Positions 58,245-64,000 of a stretch of 64,000 nucleotides of DNA are shown piece after piece. Location: the NCBI GenBank assembly GCA_027625915.1, contig JANTQA010000015.1, forward strand, positions 5,299,001 through 5,363,000, in the 5' to 3' direction. The notes below the pieces were generated by a model. It was not told where the DNA came from, searched no databases, and was given only the letters and a program-made list of their open reading frames with translations. The stretch's first letter is position 1. Every line of letters begins with the position of its first letter. This DNA comes from Anaeramoeba flamelloides (taxonomy: Eukaryota > Metamonada > Anaeramoebidae). Made by a program: the position numbers and the translations under genes.

Positions 58245-59525
58245 ATGAATGCAAAAAAACAAGAATTAAACTTGAATTTGGGAACAGAGAACCAACAACC
58301 AAAACAGCAACAATTAACAACAGTCATAGGTCCATTTAACTACCGCGATGTTACCCTCAAAGAGTTATCAGAGAAAATCTCGCGACAAGAACTATTTGCA
58401 CTTTGCTATTCGTTTTACATCCCATCCGAAGAGATAACTAATCAAAATGAGAAAGTCGTCAACAGGTGGGTGTGGTGCAGTTCAAAGAATCAGTACAGCT
58501 GCTATTCGGATTTGGTTGCTTTTTTAATTCACTCTTCACTGCTTATCCCCGAACAATCCGAAGGAAATTATTTGGGTGTTCTTGTAACGGTGCGCTTTGT
58601 AAAAAGCAATTGCTCAATTTTTGTTATGAAACGAAAGAATGGCATCAGATCAAGGTATTCCTCCAAATTAATGGGCTTGTCTCTAATTGTAAAGTCAACA
58701 ATTACACTGACAACGGAGAGCCAAATACCCAAAGTTTTTTGGAATTTGAAGCAATTCGATGATTATTTGAAAATGGATCAAACATTCAAAAACACTTTTC
58801 GAAAAAGGCAATACAATGAGCTAGAAGCCACGGGGCCACAGGAAACAATCAACGCAAAGGAACCAAATTCAAGAAATATTTTAAAAACCCAAAAGGAGCA
58901 ATTCCAAACTTGCAATTTTCAAACACAGAAGCAAGAATTTACAAACAATACCTGTAGGTATCCCAAAAGGACAAGAAAACTGAAAAAGTTATCTCTCAGT
59001 AATCTTGTTTATGGTCCGAGAAAAAAAAGTTCACCTTCACTCGACAAGAAATCAAAACTATTTCAAAAAAGAAAAATAAAAAGCAAAAAAATCAAATTAA
59101 AATTCAAAAATCACAAAATTGGAAAAAAGCTTAACAAGAACAGACACTCTCAAGAAAAGGCAACGACACAGCAGAAGTCCGAAATTGTTGTTCATCAGAA
59201 TGATCAGAATATATTTCCACTTTCAAAAATTCAAAACCAATTTTTACTTGATAATAATTGTAATTATTTGGACAGTAATTTAATACTCAATCAATATCTA
59301 TTCCCAAAAAAGACTGAAAAACATGATCCAAAACAAAAAAATTACAACTTAAATCAACAAACCCCATCCGATCCAAACCAGAAAATTTCAACTACAAACT
59401 TTTCCTTCTCAAATTGTTTGAACAATAAGAAACAATCTCATTTCCTCAAGATCTTAAAAAACGATAACAATATGAAAAGTAATCATATAATTAGACTGTT
59501 TAGTTTTGATAACACCCCTTGGTAA
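58245..59525 (+). CDS. Rxt3-domain protein with basic disordered tail
   Basis: Single exon, 426 residues. Residues about 52-155 match the Rxt3 domain. They show a hydrophobic strand, then RWVWCSSKNQYSCYSDLVAF with LIHSSLLIP (family form R-LWG-x-YTDDSD-VAALIHSG), a two-strand segment YLGVLVTVRFV, and NGIRSRYSSKLMGLSLIV (family form G-SR-W-HDG-SF-I). In yeast Rxt3 is a subunit of the large Rpd3 histone deacetylase complex. Here the domain is followed by a Lys/Gln/Asn-rich disordered tail with nuclear-type basic clusters at about 236-300. Such a layout fits a nuclear chromatin or DNA-associated protein, but the partner complex is not shown by the sequence. The start at 58245 is the first ATG after a 5'-flank stop. 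Stop is TAA. Confidence 0.7.
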   Translation: MNAKKQELNLNLGTENQQPKQQQLTTVIGPFNYRDVTLKELSEKISRQELFALCYSFYIPSEEITNQNEKVVNRWVWCSSKNQYSCYSDLVAFLIHSSLLIPEQSEGNYLGVLVTVRFVKSNCSIFVMKRKNGIRSRYSSKLMGLSLIVKSTITLTTESQIPKVFWNLKQFDDYLKMDQTFKNTFRKRQYNELEATGPQETINAKEPNSRNILKTQKEQFQTCNFQTQKQEFTNNTCRYPKRTRKLKKLSLSNLVYGPRKKSSPSLDKKSKLFQKRKIKSKKIKLKFKNHKIGKKLNKNRHSQEKATTQQKSEIVVHQNDQNIFPLSKIQNQFLLDNNCNYLDSNLILNQYLFPKKTEKHDPKQKNYNLNQQTPSDPNQKISTTNFSFSNCLNNKKQSHFLKILKNDNNMKSNHIIRLFSFDNTPW

Positions 59526-59716
59526 GTCTCTTTTCTTTCCGATTTATTGATTATTTTTACAATTTATTACCGGTATTTGAATAATAAATGGGAGAAAATT
59601 TCAGTTGACTTTCGTTTTGTTTTGTTTCATTAAATCTAGGATTCTTATCTTACATAATAAAGATCATAAAAAAGAGACAAACAAAAAAAAAATAGAGTTC
59701 ACCAAAATTTATATCT

Positions 59717-59932
59717 ATGGATTTTAAAACTAAAAAAAGAAAAAAAATGGAATATGAAGTGAAAATTTTTTTCCCTTTTATTATTCAAATACCTGTAAGT
59801 AGTTTTCCATTTTATTATGGGTTGATTAGTCTACATAAAATCATTTTGTCAAAGAGTTGGAGATTTCAAAGAATGGAAATTATTTCCCTTTTCAAAAGAG
59901 AGACAAAAATTAAATTAACTAAACTTGAATAA
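59717..59932 (+). CDS. small open frame of uncertain status
   Basis: Starts at an ATG 192 bp after the Rxt3-domain gene and runs 71 codons, with a basic start (KTKKRKK) followed by hydrophobic stretches. A donor-like CCT|GTAAGT at about 59792 lies inside it, so it could be the first exon of a plus-strand gene. I found no convincing following exon in 60-64 kb. No recognisable family. Chance is equally likely. Confidence 0.18.
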   Translation: MDFKTKKRKKMEYEVKIFFPFIIQIPVSSFPFYYGLISLHKIILSKSWRFQRMEIISLFKRETKIKLTKLE

Positions 59933-60739
59933 CCCAGACACCCTTTTTGTTTCAAAAAAAAAATATTTCTATTCTCAGTAAAAAAAAAAATTGAAAATCC
60001 TCGAAAATGAAAAAAAATTGAATTTTTTCAAATACACCTAAAATTATAAAAATTGTTGTTTAAATAATGTATATTCATCTTTTTTAAATTTAATTTTATT
60101 ATGAAAAGAAAAAAAACTCTGAAAAGTTACAAAAGTTTGAATCTATTTAATACTCTTAGTAATTGGGTTTTAAATCCCCTAAAATTGAACAACTTAAACA
60201 AAAAGAATATGTAAAATTGCCCAAGTTAATTGATCGAAATTATATTTTGTGAAATGAATTGATTTCACTAGAATCTACATTAAATTTTCCAAAAAAATCA
60301 CTGAAAAAATTTACTTGAAAAAATTTTTTCAAATTAAAATACCCTAGAATTAGATGGTTAGATTAGATTATAATAATTCAAAAACGATTTTTTATTTTTT
60401 AATTTAAATCTTATTTTTTTTTTTAACTTTTTTATTTTTTTCATTATTTTTTTTTTTTAAAAAAGGAAATTGTTAAAAATATTGAATTATTTTTATTTAT
60501 TTTGAAAATAATTATGATAATTTTATGTTATTGAGAATTAAATCAAAAGTTTTCCTGAAATATTGATAATTAGCAATATTAAAGAATAAAAAAAAACACC
60601 ATTAATAGTTTATTTTCAATGATTTTAGACTTGTTGAAAAAATTTGAATAGTTTCCATTTCCGAGTATTTCCGAGTATTTTTGACATTTTTACAATTTTC
60701 AATGTTTCTTTTTTGAATTATAATGATTACTTCAGGGTA
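59933..60739. other. non-coding stretch
   Basis: A/T-rich with homopolymers. Nothing recognised. Confidence 0.4.
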
Positions 60740-61800
60740 GAGCCATTACTTTGAAAAAAACTTTATGTGGTGAAAAAAAAGTGAGAATTTATTTTTGAAA
60801 AAAGAATCTATAATGAAATAGTTAACAGTGTATGTGAATTTATTCCATTTAGATGGAAAACTCTATATTATTTTATGAAATTCTAAAAATATAATTGTAA
60901 GAGTTGGTAAAAATGATCAAAATTCGTGATAATTGTCAAAAGTTAATAGAAATTCAAATGGAGATTTAAACCTTTTTTAAGAATCATAGTATATAAATTC
61001 GAATTTCTCCTAATTACAATTTCATCAAGATATTTCAAGTATATTGTATTAAAATTCAATACTTTATTCTAAAAATAAATCTTTCTGGAAATGAAGAATT
61101 ATCACTATTTTTTATATTTGCTGATTTGGATTTTATTTGAAAAATTAAGTATTTCTTGGATAAGTAATTTGAATTTTATATCAATATTTTGTGAAATTTG
61201 TTCTTAATCTTTATATTTAATGTCATTGTGTCAAAAAAATAGATTTTTCAGGTTCTATTAAGATTTACAATTAGAAATAGAAAAATTCCTAAACTAATCA
61301 TTTCCACAATTGACTTATCCTAATAAAAAGTGAATTTTTATCAAGTACTGACAAAATAATTCATGCTAATTATTAATGATCATTTCTGGGAGTGGTAATT
61401 TACTAGATATGTATTACCCAAAAAAAAAAAAAAAAAAAAAAACTATTAGTACACAATTGCAGCTCTTTACAATTAAAAATAAAGTATTTATTTTTAATAC
61501 AATATACTTGAAATATCTTGATGAAATTGAAATTAGGAGAAATTTGAATTTTTATACTATGATTCTTAAAAAAGGTTTAAATCTCCATTTGAATTTCTAT
61601 TAACTTTTGACAATTATCACGAATTTTGATCATTTTTACCAACTCTTACAATTATATTTTTAGAATTTCATAAAATAATATAGAGTTTTCCATCTAAATG
61701 AAACAAATTCACATATATTATTAACTATTTCAGAACAGATTCGTTTTTCAAAAATAAATACCTTTTTGTGGAAAGTTTGGGTTTGCACGAATAAATAAGT
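60740..61800. repeat. very long inverted repeat, arms of about 300 bp
   Basis: The left arm (about 60755-61075) and right arm (about 61485-61790) are inverse copies. Paired words run in order: GTGGTGAAA with its degenerate partner, GAAATAGTTAA, ATTTAGATGGAAAACTCTAT, ATTGTAAGAGTTGGTAAAAA, TCAAATGGAGATTTAAACC, CTCCTAATT and AAGTATATTGTATTAAAA. Identity of the inner two thirds is high. The spacer of about 400 bp contains a 21-base A run at about 61421 and no gene. It could be a long-arm DNA transposon remnant or a fold-back element. Transcription through it would make a long hairpin RNA. Confidence 0.8.
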
Positions 61801-61927
61801 TTTTTTTTTTGAAAAAGTTCGGGTTTTCATGAAAAGATAACAATTTTTGCCGTATAAAACATATCTAATAAAAGGGTTTGTTGAAAAAATAAGAAAAAAA
61901 TTTCAAGCTCTTTTGATTTTATATCTT

Positions 61928-61929
<2 letters not shown>

Positions 61930-61963
<34 letters not shown>

Positions 61964-61966
61964 ATA
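61930..61966. repeat. (AT)n-type microsatellite
   Basis: AT run of about 37 bases with two GT interruptions. Confidence 0.85.
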
Positions 61967-62009
61967 ATCTTCTGAATAAAACCAGAAATAAAAAACTTTA
62001 AACAATTAA

Positions 62010-63316
62010 TTGTATACTTATTATACAGTTTTCCACATGATAAAATTGAGTAAAAGAAAAATAGTTTATAAAAAAATAATTCAAAATTTATTAACAAAAC
62101 AAACAATTAAAAACCAAACTAATTGCGAAAAATGTAATGAAATCAAAAATATACAAGATTTTTTAAAAAGGTTATTTTACCATCAAAAGTTAAATTCTCA
62201 AAAAAGAAATATGCATTATATCTTAGCGATTGATTAAAAAAAGCAACTATTCAACTTTTTGTTAGAATTTTTCAGAAAATATCAAATTAGGAAAAGAAGA
62301 AGAAGAATCTAGAAATCTTTTCAAACGATAATTATTAATTTGTGATTATATGACTCTACTATTACAAAGCCTTGAATACTGACAACCACATTGTAATTTT
62401 ACCTTGGTTCTACCACAGTTAAACAATTTTCTATCGGGGCTTCAATACTAAATGAGATATTTCATTTTTTTAAAGTAAACACTATTTCATTCAAAAGGGC
62501 AAACCCATAAATTAAAAATTCAATTTGTTTTTTTAGAATTAATTTGACTTAGAATTAATCAAAAGAATCGAAAAAAATAAACCCCAAATTAGAGTTAAAT
62601 CCCGTAAAGTAAATCCCTTAACAAACTTTTAAATCTTTTAATAAAGAAAAATTATAAAAAAAATCCCATTTCACTTTAATTGGAACATCTCATAGAGAAT
62701 TTCACAATTTCTTTCCTGTAAATATAATTGAAGATAATAAGATTTTTTAATAGTAAATGGTTCCATTAAAAAAAATCAGGTACCCTAAATTTTCTTACAG
62801 TTGATTTCAAATTAAAATTGAAAGGGATGAGAAAACCAAAATTCAAATATATTCCAGGAAACCCTAACTTTTTTATTTTTTCTTATCTTCTAATTTAAAT
62901 TTAATAGCTTTTCATATTCAAACTATTTTTATGAAGAAATTTTATTTCAACAAATCGAAAATAGCTACACAAGATTGAACGAGGAAATTTTGTACCTTGA
63001 AACAAAAAATGAACAATTTGAACTAATGCTTATCGAGAATAAAAATTTACAGTTATCAAAAATTTATCAACCATGTTCTTTTTTAAATCTAAAAGACAAA
63101 ATAAATTGGGAAATAATTTTGGATAGTAAAACAAACACCAATACAGAAAATCAAATATTACAAAATTTTTCAAATAAAAAACCAATTCTTGAGATTATCA
63201 ATAAGAACCTCAAATGGTATCAAATTTTATGGTTGCCCAACATAATATTTTTTGACAATTATATTATCCAACCTAAAAAAATATTTTGGACAAAAAAAGT
63301 GAAAAAAAAACACTAA
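62010..63316 (+). other. degenerate open frames, possible decayed coding region
   Basis: Two frames stand out against the spacer. 62010-62237 includes NCEKCNEIKNIQDF, a Cys-x2-Cys group followed by a His. 62890-63316 reads FYEEILFQQIENSYTRLNEE and later KWYQILWLPNIIFFDNYII, with mixed composition and no Lys run. Between them short in-frame runs such as LLLQSLEY and TLVLPQLNNFLSGLQY are broken by stops. The pattern recalls a rotted non-LTR element or gene, but I see no diagnostic RT or endonuclease motif, so the identity is open. Confidence 0.3.
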
Positions 63317-63443
63317 TAAATTTTAACAATTTGTCTTTTATCATTTTTTTCGTTGAACAAAAATTATTTAAAACTGATACTTTATATAAATTTTAATTTC
63401 TAAAATTAGTTTTGAATACTTTTGTTGAAAAAATAAGAAATAG

Positions 63444-63476
<33 letters not shown>
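63444..63476. repeat. (AT)n microsatellite
   Basis: AT run of about 33 bases with one interruption. Confidence 0.85.
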
Positions 63477-63589
63477 GCCCCCTTTTTATTCAAATGGGGA
63501 AAGTTATTTACAGAAGAAATTCTATGAGTTTTCATGATTATTCTTCTCAAAATAAATTTTAAATTTGTAGAATCAAATCATTTTTTCTA

Positions 63590-64000
63590 ATTTGGGAAAA
63601 TTTTTGTTTTTCTTTTTTTTTTTAAAATTTTCTTGTTAAATTTTTTTTTTGAAAAATTTTTCTTTTCCTATTTTTTTTTTTAAAAAGATCAAGTTGAAAA
63701 AAAAAATAACCTTTGAAAATTCCAATCAACCTGAAGAAATATACAACTCTGTAATATCTGTTAAAATTGAGTTAATTATTAGCAAAAAATGCCCAATTTA
63801 AATCTTTTTTCTGTGAAAGTTCAGTAATAAAAAATTCGTAATGCTCTTTTCAAAAATTATGACTCATTTTTTTTTAGTTTTTGGTTTTATTTTTTTTAAT
63901 TTTTATAATATCAGGATTTTGATATAGTTTGGAATGATTTAAAAATGAATTATGAATCATATTTAGTTATTAATTGTTCTTAAATACTAAAGAATAATTT
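63590..64000. repeat. dispersed repeat, copy 2 of a pair (other at 42240-42620)
   Basis: Collinear with 42240-42620, sharing GTGAAAGTTCAGTAATAAAA at 63815 and the following landmarks. Reaches the window edge, so its end is not seen. Confidence 0.7.

Noticed and set aside
1-64000. tRNA, rRNA and CRISPR features
   Set aside because: I looked for T-loop GGTTCGAAT-type words, rRNA blocks and short regularly spaced repeats and found none. The only regular array is the coding 315-bp repeat.

Overview
This is eukaryotic nuclear DNA from a protist with a very AT-rich genome. Coding islands are separated by kilobases of A/T-rich DNA full of homopolymers, (AT)n tracts and short transposons. Spliceosomal GT-AG introns can be placed exactly in three genes because the exons join in frame and rebuild known eukaryotic families. 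Several predicted nuclear proteins carry long Lys/Asn/Gln-rich disordered stretches. Together with the gene content (mucolipin-type TRP channel, PUM3/Puf6, EIF1AD, DENN, alpha-actinin, Rxt3-like and homeodomain-like proteins) this suggests a free-living amoeboid or flagellate protist. An Anaeramoeba-like metamonad is my best guess, held with low to moderate confidence. All six stop codons I can place with confidence are TAA.

Layout. 1-3.4 kb: first exon of a DENN-domain gene (minus strand) whose next intron appears to run off the window, with a MITE inside. 4.3-6.3 kb: a chain of TTAA-delimited transposons. 7.1-7.8 kb: EIF1AD (minus). 9.8-10.3 kb: a modular fold-back repeat. 11.2-16.2 kb: a three-exon TRPML channel gene (minus) with a 2.7 kb intron. 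17.2-18.5 kb: a small coiled-coil gene, perhaps two exons. 19.7-21 kb: dispersed repeats. 21.4-27.2 kb: a three-exon PUM3/Puf6 gene (minus) with a 4.0 kb intron holding nested repeats. 27.7-28.8 kb: the 3' end of a LINE, itself interrupted by a fold-back element. 32.25-39.8 kb: a giant alpha-actinin-like gene with 14 exact-length 105-residue repeats. 43.3-44.8 kb: an orphan Lys-rich protein gene (minus). 49.1-50.3 kb: second copy of a 1.2 kb TTAA transposon. 51.2-52.9 kb: a protein with a C-terminal homeodomain-like end. 53.8-56.5 kb: dispersed repeats and a MITE. 58.2-59.5 kb: an Rxt3-domain protein. 60.7-61.8 kb: a very long inverted repeat. 62-63.3 kb: degenerate open frames. 63.6-64 kb: start of another dispersed repeat.

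The genes are housekeeping or regulatory and unrelated to each other (ribosome biogenesis, RNA binding, membrane traffic, ion channel, cytoskeleton, chromatin). They do not form an operon or a cluster with one function. The most striking items are the expanded alpha-actinin with a four-unit higher-order repeat, the two-class intron sizes (about 0.1-0.25 kb against 2.7-4 kb), and at least six families of short inverted-repeat elements, several of which can be given exact ends and target duplications by comparing copies within the window. I saw no tRNA or rRNA gene, no CRISPR array and no virus-derived element.
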